The notes: a model not told the origin generated them from the sequence alone. Positions 1-9,606 are shown, counted from the stretch's first letter. The stretch is 64,000 nt of DNA from Actinomadura alba (GCF_014323705.1 NZ_JABVEC010000038.1:1-64000); one strand, 5' to 3'. Numbers and translations: made by a program.

Positions 1-60
1 GGCGGCGCCGCGCGCCTGCACCCGATACACCGCACAGCGGTCCGGAAGTGGGGTGAGGGC

Positions 61-1788
61 ATGACCACGGCATCGACTGCCGTGCCGGCCACCGACGCGG
101 CGGCCGGCCGACGGCGCCGGTGGTGGCCGAAACCGAAACTGATCATCATCGTCGCCGTGGCCTGTGTGATCGGCTACCTGGCGCTGGTGCCGCTCTACTA
201 CCTGCTCTGGGGGACCTTCTTCGACGCCCAGGGCTTCACCCTGGACGGCTTCTCGCGTGCGTACGGCGACGACGAGATCGGCGCGCTGGTCGTGAACTCG
301 CTGTGGTTCGCGATCGGGTCGGCCGTGCTGTCGCTGGTCGTCGGCACCGCCCTGGCCTACTTCAACGTCCGTACGAACGTTCCGTTCAAGGCGTTGTTCT
401 TCGCCGCGTCGATCATTCCGTTGATCATCCCGGGCATCCTCTACACGATCTCGTGGATCTTCCTCGCCAGCCCGGACATCGGCCTGCTCAACAAGCTGCT
501 GGAGCCGGTCTTCGGCCCGGGCGTCCTCGACGTCTTCACGGTCTGGGGGATGATCTGGGTCGAGGGCCTGCACCTGTCGCCGATCGTGTTCCTGCTCATG
601 GTGGCGGCGTTCCGGTCGATGGACCCCTCGCTGGAGGAGTCCGCGCTGATGTGCGGGGCGAGCCGGTGGCGGGTCTTCCTGAAGATCACGGTGCCGCTGA
701 CCCGCCCGGCCATCGTCGCGGCCGTGCTGATCATGGTCGTCCGCAGCCTGGAGAGCTTCGAGGTCCCGGCGCTGCTCGGCCTGCAGAACGGGATCTACGT
801 CTTCACCAGCCGCATCTACTTCGTCCTGCGAACCTATCCGCCGGACCTCGGCGCGGCCGGCTCGCTGGCGGTGGGCCTCCTGGTGCTCGCGATGATCGGT
901 GTCGCGATCTCCAACATCGTCGGCAGGTCCGGGAAGAGCTTCCAGACCGTGACCGGCAAGGGCTTCCGGCCCCGTCCGATGGAGCTCGGCAAATGGCGGC
1001 CGGTCATCGGGGTCGCCATCGTCCTGTACTTCTTCTGCACGGTGGTCGGGCCGCTGCTCGTCCTTCTCTACACGTCGTTCCTGCCCTACTATCAGCCGCC
1101 GTCGCTCGCCGCGATCAAGTCGATGACCCTGGACAACTACCGCGAGCTGCTGGAGATGTCCCAGGCGATGACCGCGCTGAAGAACTCTCTCTTCCTCGGC
1201 ATCGGCTCGGCCACCCTCGTCATGGCGGGGATGGCGATCGCCGCCTGGATCGTCGTCCGCTCCCGGATCCCCGGACGGCAGCTCGTCGACCAGTTCGCGT
1301 TCGTGCCGCTGGTGATCCCCGGGCTCGTCCTCGGGCTCGCGCTCTCGTTCGTCTACCTGCGCAGCCCGATTCCGATCTACGGGACGATCTTCATCCTGCT
1401 GATCGCCTACTGCACGCGGTACATGCCGTACGGCATGCGCTACGCGGTCACGTCGATGCACCAGATCTCCTCGGAGCTCGAGGAGTCCGCGCAGGTCAGT
1501 GGTGCCAGCTGGTGGCAGACGTTCCGGCGGGTGCTGCTGCCGCTGCTGTCACCGGGCCTCATGGCCGGATGGATCTACATTCTCGTCGTCTCGTTCCGGG
1601 AGCTGTCCAGCTCGATCCTGCTCTACAGCCCGGGCAACGAGGTCCTCTCCATCCTCATCTTCGAGCAGTACGAGAACGGCCAGTTCACCGTGTTGTCGGC
1701 GCTCGGCGTCGTCATGGTGCTCACCCTCGTCGTCCTCGTCAGCATCGCCTACAAGCTCGGCGCCAAGGTCGGGCTGCGGCAAGACTGA
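61..1788 (+). CDS. ABC transporter permease, two-domain iron(III)/polyamine type
   Basis: Inner-membrane permease of an importer of the FbpB/PotB type, 575 aa. It carries two tandem BPD_transp_1 domains, each with about six hydrophobic segments. The two EAA loops that contact the ATPase are visible at about residues 195-220 (ESALMCGASRW) and 475-500 (ESAQVSGASWW). A charged cytoplasmic N-terminus (GRRRRWWPKPK) precedes the first helix. The ATG follows a GGGGTGAGGG stretch. It sits 24 nt before its ATPase gene. No substrate-binding protein gene is present next to it, so that gene probably lies upstream of the window. The fused two-domain form is typical for Fe3+ and 2-aminoethylphosphonate or polyamine uptake. 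Substrate is not determined from sequence. Confidence 0.9.
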   Translation: MTTASTAVPATDAAAGRRRRWWPKPKLIIIVAVACVIGYLALVPLYYLLWGTFFDAQGFTLDGFSRAYGDDEIGALVVNSLWFAIGSAVLSLVVGTALAYFNVRTNVPFKALFFAASIIPLIIPGILYTISWIFLASPDIGLLNKLLEPVFGPGVLDVFTVWGMIWVEGLHLSPIVFLLMVAAFRSMDPSLEESALMCGASRWRVFLKITVPLTRPAIVAAVLIMVVRSLESFEVPALLGLQNGIYVFTSRIYFVLRTYPPDLGAAGSLAVGLLVLAMIGVAISNIVGRSGKSFQTVTGKGFRPRPMELGKWRPVIGVAIVLYFFCTVVGPLLVLLYTSFLPYYQPPSLAAIKSMTLDNYRELLEMSQAMTALKNSLFLGIGSATLVMAGMAIAAWIVVRSRIPGRQLVDQFAFVPLVIPGLVLGLALSFVYLRSPIPIYGTIFILLIAYCTRYMPYGMRYAVTSMHQISSELEESAQVSGASWWQTFRRVLLPLLSPGLMAGWIYILVVSFRELSSSILLYSPGNEVLSILIFEQYENGQFTVLSALGVVMVLTLVVLVSIAYKLGAKVGLRQD

Positions 1789-1812
1789 GCCAACGCCCAA
1801 TCAGGAGGACAA

Positions 1813-2970
1813 GTGCTCCGCATAGACAACCTCGTCAAGACCTTCGACGGCGAGCGCCGCCGGCGCCACGCGCGCGGGTCGAAGACCGACAAGACCGAAC
1901 CGGCCAGGGTGTTCGCCGTCAGCGACATCAGCTTCAACGTCGAGAACGGCGAGCTGTTCACCCTGCTCGGCCCGTCCGGCTGCGGCAAGACCACCACCCT
2001 TCGCTCGATCGCCGGCCTCGAGCGTCCCGACTCGGGGACCATCGAGGTGGGGGACCGGGTCCTGTTCTCCGGCGGTGCGGGGCGCAAACCGGTGAACGTC
2101 CCCGCCAACGAGCGGGGGCTGGGCATGGTCTTCCAGTCCTACGCCATCTGGCCGCACATGTCGGTGTTCGACAACGTCGCCTTCCCCCTGCAGGTGAAGA
2201 GCCGTAACGAACGGCTCGGCAAGAAACAGATCGCCGAACGGGTGATGCGCGTCCTGGACACCATGGAGCTGGCCGAGCTCGCCGACCGGCAGGCGACCAA
2301 GCTCTCCGGCGGGCAGCAGCAGCGGCTCGCCCTCGCCCGCGCGCTGGTCATCGAGCCCCCGCTGCTGCTGCTGGACGAGCCGCTGTCCAACCTCGACGCG
2401 AAGCTCCGCGAGTCCCTGCGTTACGAGCTCAAGCGGCTGCAGCGCGACCTCGGGATCACCTCGGTGTACGTCACGCATGACCAGACCGAGGCGCTGGTGC
2501 TCAGCACCTCGATCGCCGTCATGAAGAGCGGCGACGTCATGCAGCTCGGGCGTCCCAGGGAGATCTACGAGAACCCGAACTGCCGGTTCGTCGCCGAGTT
2601 CATCGGCACGTCGAACTTCATCGCGGGCAACGTGGTGTCCAAGGAGGGCGACCGTTACACCGTCAACACGGCGGACGGGTTGCTCGTACTCGACGCGGCC
2701 GCCGCGATCCCGATCGGCGGCGACGTCATCGTCTCGATCCGCCCTGAGGCCGTGGAGGTCAGCACGGGCTCCCGCGCGGGCGAGGTGCCGAACGAGTGGA
2801 CGGGCACCGTGACGACCCGCGCGTTCCTCGGGGAGTCCGTCGACCATGTCGTCAGCGTCGGCCGCCACGAGATCCGCGCCCGGGGCAACCCGGCGGTGTC
2901 GATCAAGCCGGGGACCGAGGTCTACCTGCGCCTGGATCCCGGCAAGCTGGCTCTGGTACCGGTCGACTGA
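1813..2970 (+). CDS. ABC transporter ATP-binding protein, Fe3+/spermidine type
   Basis: ATPase partner of the preceding permease, 385 aa. Walker A GPSGCGKTT lies near residue 53, the signature LSGGQQQRLALARAL in the middle, Walker B LLLLDEP follows, and a C-terminal TOBE-like regulatory region starts near residue 300. The GTG start is set by AGGAGG at 1803-1808. An unusual basic insertion (residues about 14-31, rich in Arg/Lys) sits between the first strand and the Walker A region, where most family members have a short loop. The gene is the second of an apparent permease-ATPase-MFS operon. Confidence 0.92.
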   Translation: MLRIDNLVKTFDGERRRRHARGSKTDKTEPARVFAVSDISFNVENGELFTLLGPSGCGKTTTLRSIAGLERPDSGTIEVGDRVLFSGGAGRKPVNVPANERGLGMVFQSYAIWPHMSVFDNVAFPLQVKSRNERLGKKQIAERVMRVLDTMELAELADRQATKLSGGQQQRLALARALVIEPPLLLLDEPLSNLDAKLRESLRYELKRLQRDLGITSVYVTHDQTEALVLSTSIAVMKSGDVMQLGRPREIYENPNCRFVAEFIGTSNFIAGNVVSKEGDRYTVNTADGLLVLDAAAAIPIGGDVIVSIRPEAVEVSTGSRAGEVPNEWTGTVTTRAFLGESVDHVVSVGRHEIRARGNPAVSIKPGTEVYLRLDPGKLALVPVD

Positions 2971-2979
2971 GGGGGGCGG

Positions 2980-4278
2980 ATGAGCCTGCCCGCGGTCCTG
3001 CGCGACCGCGACTTCGGTCTCTACTGGGCCGGGGTCGTCTTCTCGCAGATCGGCACCCGCGGTACCGTGGCCGCCAACCTCTTTCACCTGTACCAGCTCA
3101 CCGGCTCGATCGCCTACACGGGGCTGGTCGGGGCGGCCCAGGCGGTCGCGCTGCTGGTGCTCAGCCCGCTGGGCGGGGCACTCGCCGACCGGGTCGACCG
3201 GCGCCGGCTGCTCCAGGCGGCGCAGGCGGTGGCGCTGCTCGTGGCGGCGACGCTCGCCTGGCTGACGCTGACCGGCAACGCGCGTGCGTGGCACGTGGTC
3301 GTGTCCGTGGTGCTCACCACCGCCGCGGCCACGTTCGACCAGCCCGCCCGGCAGGCGCTCATCCCGGCGCTGGTGCCCAAGGGGCAGATCGCCCAGGCGA
3401 TCGCCCTGCTCAACCCGTCACGGGAACTCGCGATCCTGGTCGGGCCGCTGATGGCCGGCGTGCTGATCACGCTCGCCGGCCCCGGCCTGATGTACGCCGT
3501 CGACGCGGTGACGTACGGGCTGCTCGTGGCGGTGCTCGCCATGCTCAGGGTGCCGGCGCTGCGCCCGCCGGAGGAGCGGCGGTCCGTGCTGGGGTCGATC
3601 GTCGAGGGAGCGCGGTACATCTCGCGCCGCCCGCTGATCTACAACCTGATGGCGCTGGACATCTCTGCGACGGTGTTCAGCGCCTACCGCGTTCTGTTGC
3701 CCGCGCTCGCGGTCGACGTGCTGAAGGTCGGCTCGACCGGGTACGGCGTGCTGTCGAGCGCACCGTCGGCCGGGGCGCTGCTCGCCACCTACTCCGTGTT
3801 CCGCACCGTCGAGCGCAGCCGCCGGCAGGGCCGGGTGCTCCTGTGGTCGACCGTGTTGTACGGGGTGGCCGCTCTGCTCCTGGCCCAGTCCCCGGTGTTC
3901 GTACTGGCGGTCCTCGCCGCCGGGCTGCTCGGCGCCTTCGACGCGATGGCGACCACGATCCGCCATGCCGCCGTACAGATCGACACCCCGGACGAACTGC
4001 GCGGGCGGGTCACCGCCTTCTACCAGATGTCATCTCGTGGCGGACCGGCCGTCGGCGACGTGGTCGTCGGCGCGTTCGCCGCGGTGGTGGGGCCGATGAC
4101 GGCGCTCACCGTCGGAGCGCTGGGCCCGATCGTCGTGGGGGGCTCGTTCCTGCTGCGCGGCAACGTCGTTCGCGGCTACACCGGCGGGGTGGAGGAGGAC
4201 GCCGATCCCGGCGCGCCTCCCAAGGCCGCGGGCCCGTCGTCCCCCGAGGTGACCGCCCGGCGGGGAAAGGACGGCTGA
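2980..4278 (+). CDS. MFS transporter, DHA3-like
   Basis: Twelve-segment major facilitator protein, 432 aa, with the motif-A-like loop GGALADRVDRRR after the second helix, typical of proton-coupled exporters of the MFS_3/DHA3 group. It begins 9 nt after the ATPase stop, so it is likely co-transcribed with the ABC importer. A hydrophilic C-terminal tail of about 35 residues ends the protein. Substrate unknown. Because it follows an importer and faces a catabolic operon, it may export or import a related metabolite, but that is inference. Confidence 0.85.
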   Translation: MSLPAVLRDRDFGLYWAGVVFSQIGTRGTVAANLFHLYQLTGSIAYTGLVGAAQAVALLVLSPLGGALADRVDRRRLLQAAQAVALLVAATLAWLTLTGNARAWHVVVSVVLTTAAATFDQPARQALIPALVPKGQIAQAIALLNPSRELAILVGPLMAGVLITLAGPGLMYAVDAVTYGLLVAVLAMLRVPALRPPEERRSVLGSIVEGARYISRRPLIYNLMALDISATVFSAYRVLLPALAVDVLKVGSTGYGVLSSAPSAGALLATYSVFRTVERSRRQGRVLLWSTVLYGVAALLLAQSPVFVLAVLAAGLLGAFDAMATTIRHAAVQIDTPDELRGRVTAFYQMSSRGGPAVGDVVVGAFAAVVGPMTALTVGALGPIVVGGSFLLRGNVVRGYTGGVEEDADPGAPPKAAGPSSPEVTARRGKDG

Positions 4279-4327
4279 CGCCCGCGCCGGCGGGCCGCGA
4301 GGGAGCGGCCGCCGGCGCGGACGTGCG

Positions 4328-4367
4328 CGAGGTGCCCGAGGTGCCCTGCGCGAGGTGCGCGAGGTGC
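4328..4367. repeat. short 9-bp tandem repeats between convergent genes
   Basis: Four copies of CGAGGTGC start at 4328, 4337, 4351 and 4360 (two pairs with 9-bp period, separated by 5 extra bases). They occupy the 99-bp gap between the convergent MFS and ThDP enzyme genes. No stem-loop with a T-tract is evident. Confidence 0.7.
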
Positions 4368-4377
4368 GCGGACACCG

Positions 4378-6141
4378 CTATTTCGGCCGGCACACCACGT
4401 CGACCAGGGCCGGGCGGCCGGTCGCGAGTACGTGGTCCGCGGCCCGGCGCACCGCCTCCCGTACCCGCTGCGGGTCGGTCACCGGGCCTTCGGCCCACCA
4501 GTCGAAGCCACGGGCGATGGCCGCGAAGTCCGGCGCCGGCTCGTCGATCGCCATCCCGACGCTCGCCCGCTCCAGCGGGGTGCCCCGCTGCCGCGCCAGC
4601 CGTTCCTGATGCTCCCAGTCGTTGTAGTAGGCGCGATTGTTGAACATCACGACGAGCAGCGGCAGCTCGTACCGGCTCGCCACCCAGAGAGCGCCGACGT
4701 CGAACATCAGGTCGCCGTCGGGCTGCAGGTCCACCACGAGCCGGCCGGAGCCCTTGTGCGCGAGCGCCACCCCCAGCGAGATGCCGATCTGGGTCGCCGT
4801 GCCGAGCTGGCGGCCCGGGTGACGATGCGGGCGATCGAAGTCCCAGGTGCGCAGCGCCCACTCCGCGGCGGTGCCCGCTGTGAGCACCCAATCGTGGTCG
4901 CGGACGACCTCCCACACCTCGGCGGCGAGCCGGGAGGTCGACACGGGCGACAGGTCGGCCATCTCGTCGGCCGTGCGCCGCCAGCCGTCCCAGGTCGAGC
5001 GGTGCGTCGCGCGCAACCACTCCCGCCAGTGCTCCCGGTCCTCCCGGCGGTCGTGCGGCTCGTCGGCGAGGACGCGCCGGCACTCCTCCAGCAGCATGGG
5101 CAGGGCCACCTCGGTGTCCGCGGTGACCTGCAGGTCGGTCGCCGTGAGCTCGGCGTAGTCCTCACTCCAGGAGGAGATCCCGACATCGTTGAAACCGAGG
5201 TCCAGCACGGCGCACCCGGCGGCCAGCCGGGAGGTCATCCGCCGGGTCGTCGACTCCAGGCGCTGGGTCGCCTTGCCCATGTCCTTCACGTCGACGAAGA
5301 GCACGCAGTCCGCGTTCTCGATCGCCTCCGATCCGGTCACGTTGAGTTCGTGACGGTTCGGGAAGTTCAGCCGCCAGTGCGTGTCGACCGCTCCGACGCC
5401 GACCTCCTCGGCCAGCCGCACGAGGACGTCGAACGAGCCGGGGTGACGCCCGGGGTAGCCGAGGACCATCACCGGACGCCGCGCGGCGCAGAGCCGTTCG
5501 GCCAGCGTCCGCAGCGCGCCCGGTTCCGGCGCGTGCGGTGACGGTACGGCGGCGAGGCGGGGAACGTCGTCGACGGGTACGGGATCGGTGATCCGATCCT
5601 CCTGCAGCCCGGCGTCGAGCGCGACGTAGACCGGACCGCGTGGCTGCGCCATCGCGATCCGGTGGGCGCGCGAGAGGACCGTGGGCACCGAGGCCAGCGA
5701 GCGGGGCTCGTGATCCCATTTCGTATAAGCGCGCACCGCTTCGCCCTGGACGTTCGCTGAGTGGATCCAGTCGATGTTCGGTCGCCGCCGGGCGTGGTCG
5801 GCGGGACCGGATCCGCCGAGGACGAGGACCGGCGTCCGGTCGATGTAGGCGTAGTAGACCCCCATCGTGCCGTGCAGCAGCCCGACCAGGTCGTGCAGGA
5901 TCACCGCCATCGGCTCGCCGGTCGCCTTGGCGTAGCCATGTGCGACGCCCATGGCGATCTTCTCGTGCGGGCATTCGATCATGGTGATCTCGTCGCCGCC
6001 GTAGTTCACCAGCGAGTCGTGCAGACCGCGAAAGGACGAGCCCGGATTGAGGGCCACGTACTTCAGTCCGAGCCGGCGCAGGACGTCGACCATGACGTCG
6101 GACCCCCACACCGGCTCGTCGTAGGGCGCGAAGTTCGTCAC
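4378..6141 (-). CDS. ThDP-dependent enzyme (acetolactate synthase/benzoylformate decarboxylase-like)
   Basis: Thiamine-diphosphate enzyme, 587 aa, with pyrimidine-binding, central and pyrophosphate-binding domains. The N-terminal domain contains the expected glutamate in CPHEKIAMGVAHGYAKATG. The C-terminal cofactor motif reads PDGD...FNN at about residues 480-510, so the usual first Gly of GDG is Pro while the Mg-binding Asp and the NN pair remain. GTG start with GGAGGT six bases upstream. It is the last gene of the bicupin/AAA/ThDP/ALDH operon, 64 nt after the aldehyde dehydrogenase. It shares clear motifs with the second ThDP gene at 7720-9606 (for example NPGSSFRGLHDS). With an aldehyde dehydrogenase it could decarboxylate a 2-oxoacid to an aldehyde, but the substrate is unknown. 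Confidence 0.88.
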   Translation of the reverse strand: MTNFAPYDEPVWGSDVMVDVLRRLGLKYVALNPGSSFRGLHDSLVNYGGDEITMIECPHEKIAMGVAHGYAKATGEPMAVILHDLVGLLHGTMGVYYAYIDRTPVLVLGGSGPADHARRRPNIDWIHSANVQGEAVRAYTKWDHEPRSLASVPTVLSRAHRIAMAQPRGPVYVALDAGLQEDRITDPVPVDDVPRLAAVPSPHAPEPGALRTLAERLCAARRPVMVLGYPGRHPGSFDVLVRLAEEVGVGAVDTHWRLNFPNRHELNVTGSEAIENADCVLFVDVKDMGKATQRLESTTRRMTSRLAAGCAVLDLGFNDVGISSWSEDYAELTATDLQVTADTEVALPMLLEECRRVLADEPHDRREDREHWREWLRATHRSTWDGWRRTADEMADLSPVSTSRLAAEVWEVVRDHDWVLTAGTAAEWALRTWDFDRPHRHPGRQLGTATQIGISLGVALAHKGSGRLVVDLQPDGDLMFDVGALWVASRYELPLLVVMFNNRAYYNDWEHQERLARQRGTPLERASVGMAIDEPAPDFAAIARGFDWWAEGPVTDPQRVREAVRRAADHVLATGRPALVDVVCRPK

Positions 6142-6205
6142 CAGAGCACCTCCATGTTCCGGGCGCGGGGCGTCGTACGGCCCGGCGCCGTCCGCCCGCG
6201 CGGGT

Positions 6206-7723
6206 TCAGCACAGGGTCACCGCGACGGTCTTCTCGCGGGTGAAGGACAGCAGGTCCTCGAGGCAGTTCTCCTTGCCGAGACCGCTGCTCTTCCAGCCGC
6301 CGAAGGGCGTTCCCGCGGGGCGGCGGCCCGTGCCGTTGACGTAGACGTAGCCGGCCTCGAGCGCGGCGGCGGTCCGGTGCGCCGCGGTCACGTCCCGGGT
6401 CCACACGTTGGCCGTCAGGCCGAGCGGTGTCGCGTTGGCGCGGCGTACGACCTCGTCGACGTCACGCCAGGTGAGCACCGACATGACCGGGCCGAAGACC
6501 TCCTCGCGCACCACCGTCATGCCGTCGTCGAGGCCGGTCAGCACGGTCGGCTCGACGAAGAAGCCCCGGGCCCTCCCGGCCGGGCGGCCGCCGCCGTACG
6601 CGACCGTCGCCCCCTCCCGGCGGGCGGTGTCGAGGTGGCCAAGAACGCGTTCGTAGTGCGCGCGGAACGCGAGCGGTCCGACCTCGGTGCGATCGTCCAT
6701 CGGGTCGCCGACCCGAAGCTCGGACAGGCGGCCGACGAGCTCTTCGAGGAACCGGTCCGCGATCTCGGCGTGCACGAAGATCCGGGAGGTGGACCCGCAG
6801 GACTGCCCGGTACAGCGGGCGATGTTCATCCCGGTGACGGCGGCGCGCGCCGCCGCGGCCACGTCGACGTCGGGGAAGACGATGATCGGGTTCTTGCCGC
6901 CGAGTTCGAGCGTGACGTGCTTGACGGCGTCGGCGGCGCCGCGGAGCACGGCGCGACCGGAGGGGACCGATCCGGTGAACGCGACACGGTGCACCTCGGG
7001 GTGGGCCACCAGTGCCGCACCGGCGGTGGGACCACGGCCGGTGACGACGTTGAGCACCCCGGCGGGCAGCACGTCGGCCCCGATGCGGGCCAGCTCGAGG
7101 GCCGACAGCGACGTCTGCTCACCGGGCTTGAGTACGACGGTGTTCCCGGCGGCCAGCGGGGCCGCGATCTTGCCGGCGGCGAACTTGAACGGGTGGTTGA
7201 ACGGCACGATCCGGCCCACCACGCCGTACGGCTCGCGGGTGGTGTAGACGACGGTGTCCGGGGCCGGCGGGGCGGTGCTGCCGCGCGTCTCCGAGGCGAT
7301 GCCCGCGTAGTAGAGGATCTGGGAGACGGCTCCCGTGAGGTCGCCGCGCATCCCCGCCAAGGGCAGGCCGGCATCGCGGACGTCCAGCCGCGCCAGGTCC
7401 TCCGCCTCGGCCTCGACCCGGGCCGCGAGTTCCCGCAGCAGCGCCGCGCGCCGGGCCCAGCCGAGGTCGCGCCACGCTCCGCGCGCCTCCTGTGCCGCCG
7501 CCACGGCGGCGGCCACGTCCTCGGAGTCGCCGTCCGGGAAGGTGGCGATGAGCTCCTCGCTGGTGGGATCGACCGCCTCGATGCGGCCGCCGGCCGCGGC
7601 GTCGACCCAGGACCCGCCGATGTGCATCATCCGGTGCCGTACGGGGTGCCGGCCGGCGGCCTCGCCCGTCCCGACCTCTCCGCTCATCTCAGCGTCTCCC
7701 TCGCTCTTCACCCGGCTGCTCAT
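6206..7723 (-). CDS. aldehyde dehydrogenase (NAD(P)+-dependent)
   Basis: ALDH superfamily enzyme, about 505 aa, oxidising an aldehyde to the acid. Visible motifs are the general-base segment VTLELGGKNP, the nucleophile Cys in CTGQSCGST, and the conserved EVFGPV near the C-terminus. The start overlaps the upstream ThDP gene stop (ATGA), indicating translational coupling. A second ATG 36 nt downstream (7687) has an almost identical ribosome-binding context (GAGGGxGxCxCxGAG before ATGAGC), so either could be used. In this operon it probably oxidises the aldehyde released by one of the ThDP enzymes. Confidence 0.93.
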   Translation of the reverse strand: MSSRVKSEGDAEMSGEVGTGEAAGRHPVRHRMMHIGGSWVDAAAGGRIEAVDPTSEELIATFPDGDSEDVAAAVAAAQEARGAWRDLGWARRAALLRELAARVEAEAEDLARLDVRDAGLPLAGMRGDLTGAVSQILYYAGIASETRGSTAPPAPDTVVYTTREPYGVVGRIVPFNHPFKFAAGKIAAPLAAGNTVVLKPGEQTSLSALELARIGADVLPAGVLNVVTGRGPTAGAALVAHPEVHRVAFTGSVPSGRAVLRGAADAVKHVTLELGGKNPIIVFPDVDVAAAARAAVTGMNIARCTGQSCGSTSRIFVHAEIADRFLEELVGRLSELRVGDPMDDRTEVGPLAFRAHYERVLGHLDTARREGATVAYGGGRPAGRARGFFVEPTVLTGLDDGMTVVREEVFGPVMSVLTWRDVDEVVRRANATPLGLTANVWTRDVTAAHRTAAALEAGYVYVNGTGRRPAGTPFGGWKSSGLGKENCLEDLLSFTREKTVAVTLC

Positions 7724-9606
7724 CTCGGTGCCACCCTCGCGTGGACGACCGCGGTCGCCCCGTCCCGCGCGGCGTGAACGGCGCGGCGCAACGCCGGGCC
7801 CAGATCGTCGGGAGCCTCGACCGGCCCTTCGGCCCAGCAGCCGTAGGACCGGGCCAGCGTGGCGATGTCGACGGCCGGATCGGCGATGCGCATGCCGATC
7901 CAGCGGTTCTCGACCGGCCGGCCGCGCTCGCGCGCCACCTGCGCCTGATGCGGCTCGTCGTTGTAGAACGAGCCGTTGTCGTTGACGACGATCAGGGCCG
8001 GCACCTGGTAGTGAGCGGCGGTCCAGAGCGCGCCGGAGGCCATCAGCAGGTCCCCGTCCCCGATGATCCCGACGCCGAGCCGGCCGCCGTCCCGGGCGGC
8101 CAGCGCACCGCCGACCAGGGCACCCGGCCCGTAGCCGACGCCGCCGCCACCGGAGTGCCCGAGGTAGTGGCCGGCCCCGGCCAGCTGCCACAGACCCTCG
8201 GGCCAGGTCCGGGTGTTGCGCAGGCAGAGCAGGTGATCGACCTCCCGTACGGCTTCCCACGTCTCGGCCACCAGACGGGCCGGCGAGATCGGACGGTCGG
8301 CGAAGCGCGCGGCGGCGCGGTCGCGCTGCCGCCGCCGCAGGCCCGCGGCGCGGGCGACGACGGCGTCGCGGCGGGCCGCCGCCGCGCGCCGGTCGACCCG
8401 GTCGGCCAGCGCGTCGTGCAGCAGCCGCAGGCCGAGCAGCGGGTCGCTGAGCAACTGGACGTCGCGGGGGAGCGGCGCGGCGAACGCGTTGCTCCACGAG
8501 CGAAGGCCCAGGTCCCCATGGGAGAGATCGATGACGACCGGGCCATCGGCAACGCCCGCCGGAGCCCGCTGTCGCGGCGCGCCGGCCGGTCCGCGGCCGT
8601 CCCCGGAACCGGCGGGCCCTTGGCCGCTGCCGGAAGCGGCACGCCCGCGGCCGTCCCCGGCAGCGGGACGCAGCACGGCGGCGAGGTCGACCACGTCGAC
8701 GGCGAGCACGACGTCCGCCTCGTCGATGACGCTCCGGTCGCCGGTGCAGTTCTGCGGATGGGCGGTCGGCAGCGCCGACCAGTTCCGGTCGTCGTGGTAG
8801 GCGGCACCGAGCACCTCGACCAGCGCCGCGAGGGGCGCCGTCGTGGCCGGGTCGAGGGCGACGCGGCCAGCCAGGACGACCGGGCGCTTGGCCTCGGCGA
8901 GCACCGTCGCGGCGTGTTCCAGCACGGCGGGGTCGGGGCCGAAGGCGGGAGCCGGTGCGAACCGGGACAGGTCGGGTGGCGGTACCGGCCGGTCGAGCCG
9001 TTCCTCCTGTACACCGGCGTCGAGCGAGACGTACGCCGGCCCGCGCGGGGCGGACAGCGCCCGCTGCCGGGCACGCACGATGTCGGCCGCGAACGCGGCC
9101 GGGGTGGCGGGCTCGGCGTCCCAGACCACGAAGTCACGTACCGACTGGGCCTGGGTCGTCGCGGAGTGGATCCAGTCCACCGGTCGGCGCCGAGCCGGGT
9201 CGGCCGGGCCGCTCCCGCCGAGCAGCAGCAACGGCGCCCGGTCGCACCACGCGTTGTAGACGGCCATCGAGGCGTGCATGAGCCCGACCAGGTCGTGCAC
9301 GGCCGCCACGCCGAGCCGCCCGGTCGCCTTGGCCCAGCCGTGCGCGACCGCGACCGCGATCTCCTCGTGCAGGCACAGCAGGAGCTGCGGTCCGTCGTTG
9401 CGACCGTGGTTGACGATCGAGTCGTGCAGTCCACGGAACGAGGAGCCCGGATTCATCGGCAGGTACGGCACGTCGAGCGCGTGCAGCACGTCGACGACCA
9501 CGTCGCTGCCCCACGCGGCGGGCTCGCGCCCCCCGGGGAGCCCGGCGGGCCGCTCCACCGCGCGGTGGCCGGCGGCGGCCGGCCCACGTTCGAGCTCCGC
9601 CGTCAT
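7720..9606 (-). CDS. ThDP-dependent enzyme, second copy in the operon
   Basis: Thiamine-diphosphate enzyme of 628 aa, paralogous to the one at 4378-6141. The N-terminal half has NPGSSFRGLHDS and CLHEEIAVAVAHG with the catalytic-type glutamate. The C-terminal cofactor motif is GDGD...NDN, so here GDG is intact but the first Asn of NN is Asp. A low-complexity G/R/A-rich insertion of about 35 residues lies in the middle (approximately residues 320-355). The ATG start at 9606 overlaps the AAA ATPase stop by ATGA, and its stop overlaps the ALDH start. Two divergent paralogues in one operon suggest two decarboxylation or ligation steps or a heteromeric enzyme. Function is inferred only to family level. 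Confidence 0.88.
   Translation of the reverse strand: MTAELERGPAAAGHRAVERPAGLPGGREPAAWGSDVVVDVLHALDVPYLPMNPGSSFRGLHDSIVNHGRNDGPQLLLCLHEEIAVAVAHGWAKATGRLGVAAVHDLVGLMHASMAVYNAWCDRAPLLLLGGSGPADPARRRPVDWIHSATTQAQSVRDFVVWDAEPATPAAFAADIVRARQRALSAPRGPAYVSLDAGVQEERLDRPVPPPDLSRFAPAPAFGPDPAVLEHAATVLAEAKRPVVLAGRVALDPATTAPLAALVEVLGAAYHDDRNWSALPTAHPQNCTGDRSVIDEADVVLAVDVVDLAAVLRPAAGDGRGRAASGSGQGPAGSGDGRGPAGAPRQRAPAGVADGPVVIDLSHGDLGLRSWSNAFAAPLPRDVQLLSDPLLGLRLLHDALADRVDRRAAAARRDAVVARAAGLRRRQRDRAAARFADRPISPARLVAETWEAVREVDHLLCLRNTRTWPEGLWQLAGAGHYLGHSGGGGVGYGPGALVGGALAARDGGRLGVGIIGDGDLLMASGALWTAAHYQVPALIVVNDNGSFYNDEPHQAQVARERGRPVENRWIGMRIADPAVDIATLARSYGCWAEGPVEAPDDLGPALRRAVHAARDGATAVVHARVAPR

Noticed and set aside
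1..60. 3' end of an upstream gene (frame ending at TGA 54-56)
   Set aside because: Only about 17 codons are in the window and several frames are open, so it cannot be supported.
1801..3294. Minus-strand frame across the ABC ATPase and MFS genes
   Set aside because: Antisense to strong domain matches; biased composition.
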